64,000 nt of DNA from Paenibacillus oleatilyticus (GCF_018998565.1 NZ_JAHNZO010000024.1:1-64000); one strand, 5' to 3'; shown: positions 40,319-50,155, numbered from the stretch's first letter. The notes: a model not told the origin generated them from the sequence alone. A program made the numbers and translations.

Positions 40319-40804
40319 ATGGGAAATGACGTACGATCGAAGGCCGAGCTGCTGGACGAGTTTCGCGGGCTGCTAGCTTTTGCGGAGGAAATCCGCGGCG
40401 TGGACGAGCGGACATGGGACAAGCCTATCGCCCCAGGCAAGTGGACGATGAAGGAAGTGATCGGGCATCTGCTGCTGTGGGACCAGTATTTCTACGAATC
40501 GGCGGTCGGCAAAATCGCGGAAGGCAAGCCGCTGACGCTGAAGCATCTGGATTTTGACGCGTTTAACGCCCGGGCGGCGCAGTATGGGCGGGATCAATCC
40601 GGCGGCAAGCTCATGGAGGAGCTCGTATTATGGCGCAGCCGGCTTGTGGATACGCTGGAAGGGTTGCCCGAGACGGAGTTCCGCCGGTCGTTTCCGGACT
40701 TGGACGGCAAGCCGTTCGTTATCTCGGGGTACATCCCGGATTTCGTCTGGCATGACCGGCATCATATCGCGCAAATTCGCGAATTTTTGAGAGCATCGAG
40801 CTAA
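40319..40804 (+). CDS. DinB family protein
   Basis: 161 residues, four-helix bundle of the DinB/YfiT type with the metal-binding histidines in KEVIGHLLLWDQYF and WHDRHHIAQIREF. Families of this type act as thiol-dependent transferases or are of unknown function. Start 40319 with GAAGGAGGA upstream; part of the GNAT-DinB-nucleotidyltransferase operon. Confidence 0.87.
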   Translation: MGNDVRSKAELLDEFRGLLAFAEEIRGVDERTWDKPIAPGKWTMKEVIGHLLLWDQYFYESAVGKIAEGKPLTLKHLDFDAFNARAAQYGRDQSGGKLMEELVLWRSRLVDTLEGLPETEFRRSFPDLDGKPFVISGYIPDFVWHDRHHIAQIREFLRASS

Positions 40805-40820
40805 GAGTGGAGATCATCGA

Positions 40821-41378
40821 ATGAAAAAAGATGCGCTGCTGCGGATCGCGGAAGTTTTGAACAGCAATGCCGTCGACTGGGGGCTTGGAGGTTCGTCCAT
40901 GCTCTGGTTCCACGGACTCATCGACTGTCCCAACGACATCGATCTGCTCGTCGCGGAGCACGATGCGCTGCGGACGCATGAGCTGCTAAGCCGGCTCGGA
41001 ACGTACGAAGAGCTGCAGCCGAAGGAGCCGTTCTGCACCAAATACTTTACCCATTACACCATATTCGGTACGGAAGTCGATGTCATGGGCTTGCTCGGCA
41101 TCCGTCATGCGGAAGGCGTATACCGGCTGGATTGGCGCAGGGACGCAGACACGCGGGTCGAGCCGCTGGAGGGCGTCTTCGTCCCGCTGACGCCGCTGGA
41201 AGATTGGTTCGTGCTGTACCTGCTTATGCCCGGACGAGGCGGCAAAGCCGATCTCATCGAAGCCTGCCTGAAGCGGCAAGGCATTCGGCGGGACCGGCTG
41301 GAGGCCGCCTTACGGCAGCCCCTGCCGGCTGAAGTGCGCGCACGCGTGCTTGCAGCTATGACAGAGGCGGAAGGCTAA
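40821..41378 (+). CDS. Nucleotidyltransferase-fold protein
   Basis: 185 residues. The pol-beta type active-site pattern WGLGGSSMLWFHGL ... NDIDLLVAEH (GG/S plus D-x-D) and a later VDVMG acid suggest a minimal nucleotidyltransferase such as those that modify small molecules or act in toxin-antitoxin pairs. No antitoxin partner is seen. Third gene of the operon; its 3' end is 8 bases from the convergent pterin dehydratase gene. Confidence 0.78.
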   Translation: MKKDALLRIAEVLNSNAVDWGLGGSSMLWFHGLIDCPNDIDLLVAEHDALRTHELLSRLGTYEELQPKEPFCTKYFTHYTIFGTEVDVMGLLGIRHAEGVYRLDWRRDADTRVEPLEGVFVPLTPLEDWFVLYLLMPGRGGKADLIEACLKRQGIRRDRLEAALRQPLPAEVRARVLAAMTEAEG

Positions 41379-41386
41379 AGCAAGCG

Positions 41387-41698
41387 CTACGGCGTGCGAT
41401 CGTCTGCGCTTCCGGCATAAGCCTCGTCATACCGGACGACGCTCGCGAAGTCGAGCTCGGTCAATCCGCCCGCATTCCACGACGTAAGACGGAGTGTCAC
41501 CATCCGATAATCGATAGCAATCATCGGGTGATGGTTCATGGCCTCCGCGATGTCGGCGATCCGGTTCACAAACGCGATACTGCCCGTGAAGGAGGAGAAG
41601 CGGTATTTTTTCACCAGCCACTTCCCCTCTTCCACCGTCCAGCTCTCAAAACCGGACAGCCGCGCCTTTACTTCCTCCGCCGTCAGCTTGCTCCCCAT
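41387..41698 (-). CDS. phhB: 4a-hydroxytetrahydrobiopterin dehydratase
   Basis: 103 residues, the pterin-4a-carbinolamine dehydratase family. Signature EAMNHHPMIAIDYRMVTLRLTSW holds the catalytic His pair and the conserved Asp-Tyr. It dehydrates pterin carbinolamine, as needed by aromatic amino acid hydroxylases, and some homologues act with molybdopterin. Separated by 15 bases from the small unknown gene upstream, so the two may be co-transcribed. Confidence 0.92.
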   Translation of the reverse strand: MGSKLTAEEVKARLSGFESWTVEEGKWLVKKYRFSSFTGSIAFVNRIADIAEAMNHHPMIAIDYRMVTLRLTSWNAGGLTELDFASVVRYDEAYAGSADDRTP

Positions 41699-41713
41699 GC
41701 CCTGCCGCCCCCC

Positions 41714-42007
41714 TTATACCAAGTGTATGACCCTTGTTAGCGCTTCCCCTTGATCGATGCGGATGACATGCCGCTTCGGGTCGTGCGTGACGGTACAGTC
41801 GCCGACGCTCATCTGCGCTTCCGTCCCGAGCCCGTAGAACAAATCGTCGGCCAGCGTCTTGATGCACTCCTTCCGCTCGCCTTCGTTCAATTCGCCCCAG
41901 TCCTCGGACGACATTTCCAGAAACTCGTGGCAGCGTTCAATTTCTTGCAGCGCATTCGTGAAATCGTCGATAATGTCGCGGTATTCCCTGCCGAATTTAA
42001 TGCCCAT
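41714..42007 (-). CDS. Small conserved-looking protein of unknown function
   Basis: 97 residues, starting MGIKFGREYR, acidic helical N-terminal half (DDFTNALQEIERCHEFLEM) and a beta-rich C-terminal half (SVGDCTVTHDPKRHVIRIDQ). It is the true end of a longer open frame that otherwise runs antisense to the SWIM gene. GGAG is present before the ATG. It precedes phhB; no family recognised. Confidence 0.75.
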   Translation of the reverse strand: MGIKFGREYRDIIDDFTNALQEIERCHEFLEMSSEDWGELNEGERKECIKTLADDLFYGLGTEAQMSVGDCTVTHDPKRHVIRIDQGEALTRVIHLV

Positions 42008-42295
42008 CGTTCTCCGCCTTTCCCGTTGCCACCGACGTTTCCGCGTATCTGATTCGCCTTGTCCGTATGTTCCTGCTCTCCGAAGAGACGGCGGCACGCG
42101 GCCGGGCGGCCGGCAACGGCAATCAAGTTTTGGCAATCCTTTTGACTCATTGTACTCGGAAACCGGACTGCCCGCAACCGCAGCATAAAGCCGTATATGA
42201 GGAAAAAAAGTCGCATTTCGGCCTTGATCCGGCACGCATTCCGATGCAAAATCTGGTACACTATAAGGATAGACAAAAAGGGCGGTGGGCGAAAC

Positions 42296-43897
42296 ATGCT
42301 GAAGCTGCAGATTCCGAAAAATCGAATGAATGAACTGATCGGGCATCTGCGCGACAATTTCGACCCGGCCAGACTTGAGCGCGGATGGGCTTATTACCAC
42401 AAGGGACAAGTGGCGGAGTTGGAGCTGAAGCATGGCGTGGAAGTGCATGCTTTGGTACGCGGTACGAAGCGCTACGAAGTGATTCTCGATCTGGACCAGT
42501 TCGGCAAAAGCGAATGCAGCTGCCCGGACGGGGACAACTGCAAGCATATGGCCGCCGTCGCTTTCGCTCTGTACGCGCCGTTTGGCCGTCCGGAGCTGCT
42601 GCTGCAGCAGCTCAAGCAGGCGATCGCCGTGCGTTCGCGGCAGCAGGCCAAGCAGACGGCGGTCTCCAAGGCGGCGGAGAAGCGGCAGGACCGGTTCGAG
42701 TCTCCGGCCCCGGATCAGACGCCGCCCCAGTGGCAGAAGTTTTTTGACCAGCAGTTTTACGGCTTCTCCCTCAACCAGCAGCAGTCGATCGAGCTGTTCT
42801 ACAGTACAGTCAAGGAAAAGCTGCTGCCCTACGGCGAAGGCTGGGAGCAGCCGCTGCGGGGGCTGTACTCGCTTCATGTGCTGTTCTTCGTGATGCGGAA
42901 AATCGAACAATTTTATCAGGAGACGAAAACGTCCTACCTTTCTTACTATATCGAAACGGGCTGCCGGACGGTCGGCCGCCAATGTCTGGAGGAGCTGCTG
43001 CGGCTGGCGCCCCGGCTCGATGTCGCCCTTCTGGCGGAAAAAGCTTCGGCTCCCTGGAAGGAGACGCTCGGTCTGCTGGCGGAGGCGGCGCTGTCGGGAA
43101 AGGAATCGCCTTTGTCGTGGTCTACCGTATACCGCAGCGTCTGGTGGCGGATGACAAGCTATCCTGCATGGATGGCGGAGGAACGCGCCCGGCTGCGGCT
43201 CATGCTGGAATCGCCCGAGCTGATGCCGAGGCGGCGGGATGCGCTGCTGCTGGCGGAGGCGCATTTTGACGTGATCGAAGGCGACGACGACGCGGCGCGG
43301 GAGAAGCTCGAAGCGCTGTCCAAGCGGGAAGCGCGGGACTACTTCCTCTATCTGCACCGCTGCTACGAGGAAGAAGCGTGGGACCGGATGCTGGCCTGGC
43401 TTCGCTGGCTGCTGCCGGTCGTGCAGCGGGCCCAGCAGGAGGAGCTGCGGCAGTTTTGCCAATATTGGATGGAGGCGGTGCAGCAGCAGACCGACGACGG
43501 CGAGTGGGTGTCGGTCATGATCGCCCTGCTGCCGCGGACGTACCATTTCTATACGGCTTACTTGATGAAGGCGCAGCGCTATAAGGCTTGGATCGACTTG
43601 CAGCTCTCGAACCGCGTCTCGCCACTGGATTTGTACTCACTCGATTTGCAAACGGTCGAAAAGCACGACCCGTCGCTGATGCTGCCTCTGTTTCACCAGG
43701 CGGTAGAGCGTTGCATCGCAGAGAAAAACCGGACGGCCTACAAAAACGCTGTGCGCTTGCTTAAAAAGCTGAGCACCCTATACAAAAAATTGAACCGGTC
43801 GAACGACTGGGAAGATTTCATTTACCGGCTGGCGATGAAATATTCGCGCCTGCGCGCGCTGCAGGAAGAGCTGAGGAAAGGAAAATGGATTCCATGA
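42296..43897 (+). CDS. SWIM zinc-finger protein (YwqB-like)
   Basis: 533 residues. The N-terminal SWIM zinc finger is C-x-C-x5-C-x-H (ECSCPDGDNCKHMAAV); the rest is helical and rich in Leu, Glu and Arg. SWIM domains bind DNA or protein. Its stop overlaps the start region of the SNF2 helicase by 13 bases, and B. subtilis ywqB-ywqA show the same pairing, so the two proteins probably form a complex on DNA. Start is ATG at 42296 with GGCGGTGG upstream. Confidence 0.87.
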   Translation: MLKLQIPKNRMNELIGHLRDNFDPARLERGWAYYHKGQVAELELKHGVEVHALVRGTKRYEVILDLDQFGKSECSCPDGDNCKHMAAVAFALYAPFGRPELLLQQLKQAIAVRSRQQAKQTAVSKAAEKRQDRFESPAPDQTPPQWQKFFDQQFYGFSLNQQQSIELFYSTVKEKLLPYGEGWEQPLRGLYSLHVLFFVMRKIEQFYQETKTSYLSYYIETGCRTVGRQCLEELLRLAPRLDVALLAEKASAPWKETLGLLAEAALSGKESPLSWSTVYRSVWWRMTSYPAWMAEERARLRLMLESPELMPRRRDALLLAEAHFDVIEGDDDAAREKLEALSKREARDYFLYLHRCYEEEAWDRMLAWLRWLLPVVQRAQQEELRQFCQYWMEAVQQQTDDGEWVSVMIALLPRTYHFYTAYLMKAQRYKAWIDLQLSNRVSPLDLYSLDLQTVEKHDPSLMLPLFHQAVERCIAEKNRTAYKNAVRLLKKLSTLYKKLNRSNDWEDFIYRLAMKYSRLRALQEELRKGKWIP

Positions 43898-46800
43898 CCG
43901 ATACGGGCCTCACCCACGTCCATGTGCGCTGGGCGCCGCAGGGCGGCTTCTTCCTGTGGGGCGCCCGCTATAACGGCGGCGTCTGCGACGCTTACGATTT
44001 GCGGGACTGGCTGTTCGCTTGGCACGAGCCCTCCTTCTACGGAACGTTCATCGAAGTCGTCGAGTCGCAGAACGTCGAAGGATTGCTGCTGCCTGTGCTG
44101 GAAGCGCTTGACTATTTTGCGGCGCCGGGCGTCGTCCGGCACCAGCGGCTTGCTTTCGCCCGCGAGCTGAAGGAGCTGACGCAGCTTGCGCCCTATGTCA
44201 AGGAAGCGCTGACGCACGGCCGCTTCATGCCGGATTTCGCCAAGTGGAAGGCCGGAGAGCTCGGCTGGAAGCTGCAGCTGCCCGAGGCGGCAGCTGCCTG
44301 GTCCGCCTCGCCGGTCGCGCAGCATTGGCTGGACCTGCTTATCCCGGCGTGGATTCAGGAGGACGGCGTCATGCGCCAGAGCCTGGAGCAGCTGGAGCGC
44401 TCGTTTCCGCTGCTGGGACGAGGGGGCGGCCAGGCAGCCGAGCTGTGGATGGACGAGGAGGACTGGCTCATCTCCATCGGCTGGCAGTCCGACGGCACGC
44501 CGTTCCGCACGTGCCTGAAGCTCGAAGAGCCGACGGAGTCCGGCAGCGCCTGGCCGCTTCGCGTCGTGCTGCAGGACCGCAGCGACAAGGATGTGCAGCA
44601 CGAGGTGGCCCCGTCCGCCGTCGCCGGTTGGGCCGCGGCGGAGCCGGAGGCCGGAGGGACGGCCGCGGACGAGGCCGTGAGCGATGCGGCGGGCGGCGAT
44701 GCGGCGGGCGGCGTTGCGCCGCCTGAAGCGGAAGCGCCCGCGGATAGCGCCGCGGACCGCGAAGCCATGGCGGCCGCCGCGGCTGAGGCGCTCCCCGCCG
44801 AGTGGCGCGCGCATCTCGGCCGCGCCGCGCGCGATGCGGCGAAATGGCGGCGCATGCTGCCATGGCTGGCCGAGGGCGAAGCCGGGTTGCGCAGCACGCT
44901 GACGCCGGACGAGGCGTGGGAGCTGCTGGCCAAAGGCAGCCTGCGCCTGATGGAAGCGGGCTATTCGGTCATCCTGCCCGCTTGGTGGGAACGCATCCGC
45001 AGATGGCGTCCGCGCCTCAAAGCGAAGATCAAATCGTCGGTCGGCTCCGGCCCGCAGTCGATGTTCGGCTTGAATCAGCTCATGCAGTTCGATTGGAAAA
45101 TCGCACTGGGCGACGTCGAGCTGACCGAAGCCGAATTCCGCGAGCTGCTGGAACAGAACCGGCGGCTCGTGCAAATCCGCGGGCAGTGGGTCCAGCTTGA
45201 CCCGGTTCATCTCGCCCAGCTCCAGCGCGTCATGCATCAGGTCGAGAAGAAGCAGGGGCTGTCGTTCCGGGACGTGCTGGAGCTTCACCTGCTCGGCTCC
45301 AGCGAAGGCGAAGAGGACAAAGACTTCCACCGTACGATCAATATGGAAGTCGAGCTTGACGAGCAGCTTCAAGAGCTTGTCGATCTGCTGAATCACGCGA
45401 AGCGCCCTCCGCTGCTGGAGCCGCCGGACAGCTTCCGCGGCAAGCTGCGTCCGTATCAGGTGGAAGGCATCTCGTGGCTCGTATTCTTGCGCGAGTGCGG
45501 CCTCGGCGGCTGTCTGGCCGACGACATGGGGCTCGGCAAGACGATCCAGATGATCACGTATTTGCTGCATCTCCGGGAGCAGCGGGTGGTCGCCGATACC
45601 CAAGCGGCCGACATGCCGCAGACTGGTGAAAAAGCCCCTTCCCTGCTGATCTGTCCGACATCCGTGCTGGGCAATTGGCAGAAGGAGCTGCAGCGCTTCG
45701 CACCGGACCTGCGCGTGCATCTGCATTACGGACCGGCCCGTGCCAAAGGAAACAGCTTCGCCGAGAGCTGCGGCGAGAGCGATCTTGTGCTCACAACGTA
45801 CACGCTGTCGCATCTGGACGAGACGGAGCTTGGCTCCGTTTCGTGGGAATCGATCTGCCTCGACGAAGCGCAGAACATTAAGAACGCCTACACGAAGCAG
45901 GCGCAATCGATCCGCAAGCTCGCCGGACGGCACCGGATCGCCCTGACCGGGACCCCGATCGAGAATCGGCTGACCGAGCTGTGGTCGATCTTCGATTTTC
46001 TCAACCCGGGCTATCTCGGCACGCTGCGCGATTTCACCCAGCGGTACGTCGGTGCCATCGAGCGCACGCAGGACAAGGAGCTCATCGCCAAAGTGCAGCG
46101 GCTGATCCGGCCCTTCCTGCTGCGGCGCGTCAAGAAGGACCCGTCCATTCAGCTCGATCTGCCGGAAAAGTACGAGTACAAAACGTACGTCTCGCTCACG
46201 GCCGAGCAAGCGACGCTGTACGAGAACTATATTCAAGACATGTTCGAGCGGATCGACAAGCTGTCGGCCATGGAGCGCCGCGGGATGATTCTCGCCGCGC
46301 TGACGAAGCTGAAGCAGATCTGCAACCATCCGGCGCTGCTCGCCAAGGATGCCGTCCGGGCGCCGTGGCGAGAACGGTCGAACAAGGTCGAACGGCTGCT
46401 GGAAATGGTGCAGGAGCTGCGGCAGGAAGGCGACAAGTGCCTCATTTTCACCCAATTCGTGGAGACGGGGCATCTGCTGCAGCGGGTGCTGGAAGAAGAG
46501 TTCGGAGGCAAGGTGCCCTTTCTTCACGGAGGCAGCTCCAAAGTGGAGCGGGACCGCATGATCGAAACGTTCCAAGGCGAAGCGCCGCCGGAAGAGAACG
46601 ATTCGGGCATTTTCCTGCTGTCGCTCAAAGCCGGCGGCACCGGACTTAATCTGACCGCGGCGAATCACGTGTTCCATTTCGACCGCTGGTGGAATCCCGC
46701 CGTGGAGAACCAAGCGACGGACCGCGCTTTCCGGATCGGCCAGACGCGCCATGTGCAGGTGCACAAATTCGTCACGCTGGGCACGCTGGAGGAACGCATC

Positions 46801-46935
46801 GACGAGATGATCGACAAGAAGCTCGGACTGAGCCAGCAAATCGTCGGCACCGGCGAGCAGTGGATCACCGAGCTGTCGACGGACGACTTGAAAGAATTGT
46901 TCTCCCTGCGCAGCGAATGGGTGGAGCGCGACTGA
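43885..46935 (+). CDS. SNF2-family DNA-dependent ATPase (YwqA-like)
   Basis: 1016 residues. N-terminal half has the bacterial SNF2-associated region, interrupted by an Ala/Glu/Gly/Asp-rich low-complexity linker (about 250-302). The helicase core has motif I DDMGLGKTIQM (about 546), DEAQ box (about 661), TGTPIENRLTELWSIF and motif VI DRAFRIGQTR. Such proteins translocate on double-stranded DNA to clear RNA polymerase or other proteins. Start at 43885, which overlaps the SWIM gene stop; GAGG is 8 bases upstream. Confidence 0.95.
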   Translation: MDSMTDTGLTHVHVRWAPQGGFFLWGARYNGGVCDAYDLRDWLFAWHEPSFYGTFIEVVESQNVEGLLLPVLEALDYFAAPGVVRHQRLAFARELKELTQLAPYVKEALTHGRFMPDFAKWKAGELGWKLQLPEAAAAWSASPVAQHWLDLLIPAWIQEDGVMRQSLEQLERSFPLLGRGGGQAAELWMDEEDWLISIGWQSDGTPFRTCLKLEEPTESGSAWPLRVVLQDRSDKDVQHEVAPSAVAGWAAAEPEAGGTAADEAVSDAAGGDAAGGVAPPEAEAPADSAADREAMAAAAAEALPAEWRAHLGRAARDAAKWRRMLPWLAEGEAGLRSTLTPDEAWELLAKGSLRLMEAGYSVILPAWWERIRRWRPRLKAKIKSSVGSGPQSMFGLNQLMQFDWKIALGDVELTEAEFRELLEQNRRLVQIRGQWVQLDPVHLAQLQRVMHQVEKKQGLSFRDVLELHLLGSSEGEEDKDFHRTINMEVELDEQLQELVDLLNHAKRPPLLEPPDSFRGKLRPYQVEGISWLVFLRECGLGGCLADDMGLGKTIQMITYLLHLREQRVVADTQAADMPQTGEKAPSLLICPTSVLGNWQKELQRFAPDLRVHLHYGPARAKGNSFAESCGESDLVLTTYTLSHLDETELGSVSWESICLDEAQNIKNAYTKQAQSIRKLAGRHRIALTGTPIENRLTELWSIFDFLNPGYLGTLRDFTQRYVGAIERTQDKELIAKVQRLIRPFLLRRVKKDPSIQLDLPEKYEYKTYVSLTAEQATLYENYIQDMFERIDKLSAMERRGMILAALTKLKQICNHPALLAKDAVRAPWRERSNKVERLLEMVQELRQEGDKCLIFTQFVETGHLLQRVLEEEFGGKVPFLHGGSSKVERDRMIETFQGEAPPEENDSGIFLLSLKAGGTGLNLTAANHVFHFDRWWNPAVENQATDRAFRIGQTRHVQVHKFVTLGTLEERIDEMIDKKLGLSQQIVGTGEQWITELSTDDLKELFSLRSEWVERD

Positions 46936-47210
46936 GCCGCTCCGCCATTCGCCGGCAGGAAACGCAGGCCTGCGGTAAGCCCCCCTCCCCTTTTCCCCTT
47001 CCCTTCCTTACCCCAAAAACAATAGGAATCCAAAGCTTCCCAACATCCTTCAACTCATGTCGTCATAAGCCGCTCTTTTCGGCAAAGCAGCGATATTTTT
47101 TTGCGTACCGGCTCGAAAAGCACCGTTCGTCATAGAGGATTTACCCGGCTTTTGTCGAACTAGGAACGTACAAAAAAAGAATGTCTATATACCGAGAAGG
47201 TGGCTCTGCC

Positions 47211-50126
47211 ATGAATATGACTCGATCGAAAATTTCATTGGGTTACGTGATCGTCGTGATTTCCCTGCTCGTGATGATCAGCGTCTCCAGCTTTATCGCA
47301 TCCTCCAGTACGGAGCAGGAACTGAAGAGCGTCGTTAACGAAGTGATTCCGCTCAACAATCTGGCCGAAAGCTTGCTGATCGACCTGATCAATATGGAAT
47401 CCGGGCTTCGGGGCTACGAAGTAACGCAAGATGAAAAATACCTGGAGCCCTACGACTTCGGCAAAGCCCAACTGCAGGACGACTTGCTTGCCATGGCTGC
47501 GTTTCAGAAAAAACACCCCGGCCTGCGCAGCGTCATGGAAGGCGATGCCATCCCGCAAATTCAGCGGATGCAAGAGCATTACGCCAGCCAAATCGAGCTG
47601 ATCCGCGACGGGAAGCTGCCGGATGCAATTAAGCGGGTATCTATGGGCAAAAACCAGATGGACCGCTTTCGCCAAATTCATACGAAGCTGACTGCCGAGA
47701 TCGAGCTCATTGCATCGGAAGCGTATTCATCGGCTCAAACCGCAGAGAAACGGGCGCGCATCATCGTTTTCATCGGAGGCGGAATCGCCATTATCGTCGG
47801 CCTGTTCTCGTTCTTCATCTTCAACCGGGCCAATCAGGCGGAAGCCAAGCTGCGCAAAAGTGAAGAAACGTACCGGTTCATGGCGGAAAGTCTGGAAGTG
47901 CAGAACGAAGAGATTGTTGCCCAGCAGGAGGAGCAGGAAGCGACGCTGGAGAAGCTGTCGCAGCGCGAGCTGGAGCTGGAGGCCATCAGCAGCTATCAAG
48001 AAAAGCTGACCGGCTCGACGGACATGGCCGACTTTTTGAACGCTGCCCTCCCGGCGCTGCTGGAGTCGCTGCACCTTGACGCAGCTCTGCTTGTCTTGAA
48101 AACGCCGGACGGTGACGGGACGGAAGCGGCTTATCAGGTCGCCTATGCCATCGGCTATCCGTCGACGCTGTCCACGATGCTGGAAAGCGAGCTCTTCGGC
48201 ACGGCGCGGCGCGTCCTGAAGGAGAAAATGCCGCTGGAGTGCGTGCGTCAAGCCAGCGCCCAGGAAGGCGGCTTCCATCAAGGCATCACCCACGCGATAG
48301 ACCGCTATTATCCGCTGTTCAACGATGAGCATGAAGCGACCGGCTTCCTGCTGCTGACCGGCTATCTCACTTCGCCGGACGAGCAAAAAACGCGGCTGGC
48401 CAAAGGCCTCATCCGCCAGTTCGGACTTGCCTTCCTGGCGCAGCAGATGAACGAGGAGCGCCGCCGCCAAGCCGCCCGCCTGGAGGCGCTCTACGAGCAG
48501 CTTCAACAGGAAAAGGCGGCGATGGAGGAGCAGCGCGACCTGATCACCAACATCCTCGAATCGACACACGAGGGCATGATGATGTGCGATGCTTCCGGGA
48601 AGCTGATGTTTTTCAATCATCGCATGAACGATTTCCTCCGGCTTAGCGGACGCGCCGGCGAATCGATCACCGAGATCAGTCAGGAGCTGCTCGATCGCTC
48701 GCCGAGCTTTGCCCGCGTTTCCCAATCGATTCGCGGTCTGCTGCGCGGCGACTTGAACAAGCTGACGGAACGCTTCTCCATCACCGACGGGGAGGAACAG
48801 CAAAGATATGTGGAGCTGTACGCCATCCGAATGATGGTCGAACGCCATGACGAGGAGCTCGGCTTCCTGTTCGTGTTCCGCGACCGGACCGAGGAAGAGA
48901 AAGTCGACGAGATGAAAAACGAATTCATCAGCATCGTTTCGCACGAGCTGCGGACGCCGCTGGCGAGCGTTCTCGGATTTATCGAGATTTTGCTCAACCG
49001 CCAGCTTACGCCGGAGAAGCAGCAGCGGTACCTGCAAACCGTCTATAAAGAGGCGACCCGCCTTTCGACGCTGATCAACGACTTTTTGGATCTGCAGCGG
49101 ATGGAATCCGGCAAGCAAATTTATCATTTTGCCCCGGTGGAGCTGGGAGGATTGCTGCAGGAGGTGGTCGAGCAATGGCGAGGCAAGCAAAGCCACGACA
49201 TTTCGCTGCATCTGCCGCAGCATGAAGTGTGGGTGCGCGGCGATGCGGACCGGCTGATGCAGGTCGCGCACAATCTGCTCAGCAACGCGATCAAATATTC
49301 GCCTCAGGCGGACCGCGTCGATCTGACGCTCCGGCAGGACGGCCAAGCCGTACAATTTCTGGTTCAGGATTACGGCCTCGGCATCCCGGAGGAAGCCAAG
49401 GATAAGCTATTCTCCAAATTTTACCGCGTCGACAATTCCGACCGCAGGCAGATCGGCGGAACAGGCCTTGGGCTGTCTATCGTGCGGGAAATCGTCGAAG
49501 GCCATGAGGGCACGATTGCGTTCGAATCGGAGATGGGGTCAGGATCGACCTTCACCGTGACGCTCCAAGCTTACCGGGTCGGTATGGCAGACAACAGCAT
49601 CATGATTTTGGAGGATGACGATAATTTGGCGAAGCTGATTCAAGTCGCGCTCGCCAAGCTGCATATACCGACGATGCACGTGCGCTCGGCCGAGGAAGGC
49701 ATTCTGGCCCTACACCGGATCGAAGAGGGCGGTCCGAGACTGTGTATCGTGGACATTCATTTGGAAGGAACGAAGAACGGCTGGGATTTCATCGGCGAGC
49801 TGTATCGCCATCCGAAATTTTATCGGACCCCGGTTATCGTATCCACGGCTCTGGAGCCTCCGCAAGATTATCACGAGAAAGACATCGAGAAGTTTTTGCG
49901 CAAGCCGTTCTCGATGGATAAGCTGCTGCAGGTGGCCGAGCAGCTGCTGAGCAACACCGATCGGCATCCGTCGTACATTTTCCCGGCACAGGATGAAAAT
50001 TTCTTGACCAACACGCTCGCCAAAAACGGCATCGAAGTCGAAGAGATCACCCGAAAGTCCGATCTGATCGAGATCGAGCCGAAGATGCGCCGGCCTTCCG
50101 GCGACGAAGGCTCCCGGGCGGGATAG
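47211..50126 (+). CDS. Hybrid sensor histidine kinase with CHASE3, GAF-like, PAS and receiver domains
   Basis: 971 residues. TM helix (about 11-31), CHASE3 outer domain (about 35-180, NMESGLRGYE), second TM (about 183-205), coiled coil, a GAF-like region, PAS (about 445-560), HisKA with H578 (SHELRTPLASVLGF), HATPase (NLLSNAIKYSP; GGTGLGLSIVRE) and a C-terminal receiver with Asp848 (CIVDIHLEGTKNGWDF). No output domain, so phosphate likely goes on to another protein, perhaps Spo0F or Spo0A relay (inference). Start is ATG at 47211 with GAAGGTGG; earlier ATG at 47181 lacks a site. It is monocistronic with a strong terminator. Confidence 0.9.
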   Translation: MNMTRSKISLGYVIVVISLLVMISVSSFIASSSTEQELKSVVNEVIPLNNLAESLLIDLINMESGLRGYEVTQDEKYLEPYDFGKAQLQDDLLAMAAFQKKHPGLRSVMEGDAIPQIQRMQEHYASQIELIRDGKLPDAIKRVSMGKNQMDRFRQIHTKLTAEIELIASEAYSSAQTAEKRARIIVFIGGGIAIIVGLFSFFIFNRANQAEAKLRKSEETYRFMAESLEVQNEEIVAQQEEQEATLEKLSQRELELEAISSYQEKLTGSTDMADFLNAALPALLESLHLDAALLVLKTPDGDGTEAAYQVAYAIGYPSTLSTMLESELFGTARRVLKEKMPLECVRQASAQEGGFHQGITHAIDRYYPLFNDEHEATGFLLLTGYLTSPDEQKTRLAKGLIRQFGLAFLAQQMNEERRRQAARLEALYEQLQQEKAAMEEQRDLITNILESTHEGMMMCDASGKLMFFNHRMNDFLRLSGRAGESITEISQELLDRSPSFARVSQSIRGLLRGDLNKLTERFSITDGEEQQRYVELYAIRMMVERHDEELGFLFVFRDRTEEEKVDEMKNEFISIVSHELRTPLASVLGFIEILLNRQLTPEKQQRYLQTVYKEATRLSTLINDFLDLQRMESGKQIYHFAPVELGGLLQEVVEQWRGKQSHDISLHLPQHEVWVRGDADRLMQVAHNLLSNAIKYSPQADRVDLTLRQDGQAVQFLVQDYGLGIPEEAKDKLFSKFYRVDNSDRRQIGGTGLGLSIVREIVEGHEGTIAFESEMGSGSTFTVTLQAYRVGMADNSIMILEDDDNLAKLIQVALAKLHIPTMHVRSAEEGILALHRIEEGGPRLCIVDIHLEGTKNGWDFIGELYRHPKFYRTPVIVSTALEPPQDYHEKDIEKFLRKPFSMDKLLQVAEQLLSNTDRHPSYIFPAQDENFLTNTLAKNGIEVEEITRKSDLIEIEPKMRRPSGDEGSRAG

Positions 50127-50155
50127 CCCCAGCCCCAATTCGATGAAGAAGCGGC

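Noticed and set aside
41714..43546. 610-codon minus-strand frame taken as one gene
   Set aside because: Only its last 97 codons (from 42007) have a start, ribosome site and normal composition; the rest is antisense to the SWIM gene.
43822..46839. 1005-codon minus-strand open frame opposite the SNF2 gene
   Set aside because: Mirror of the helicase reading frame; composition rich in Arg, His, Leu and no recognisable fold.
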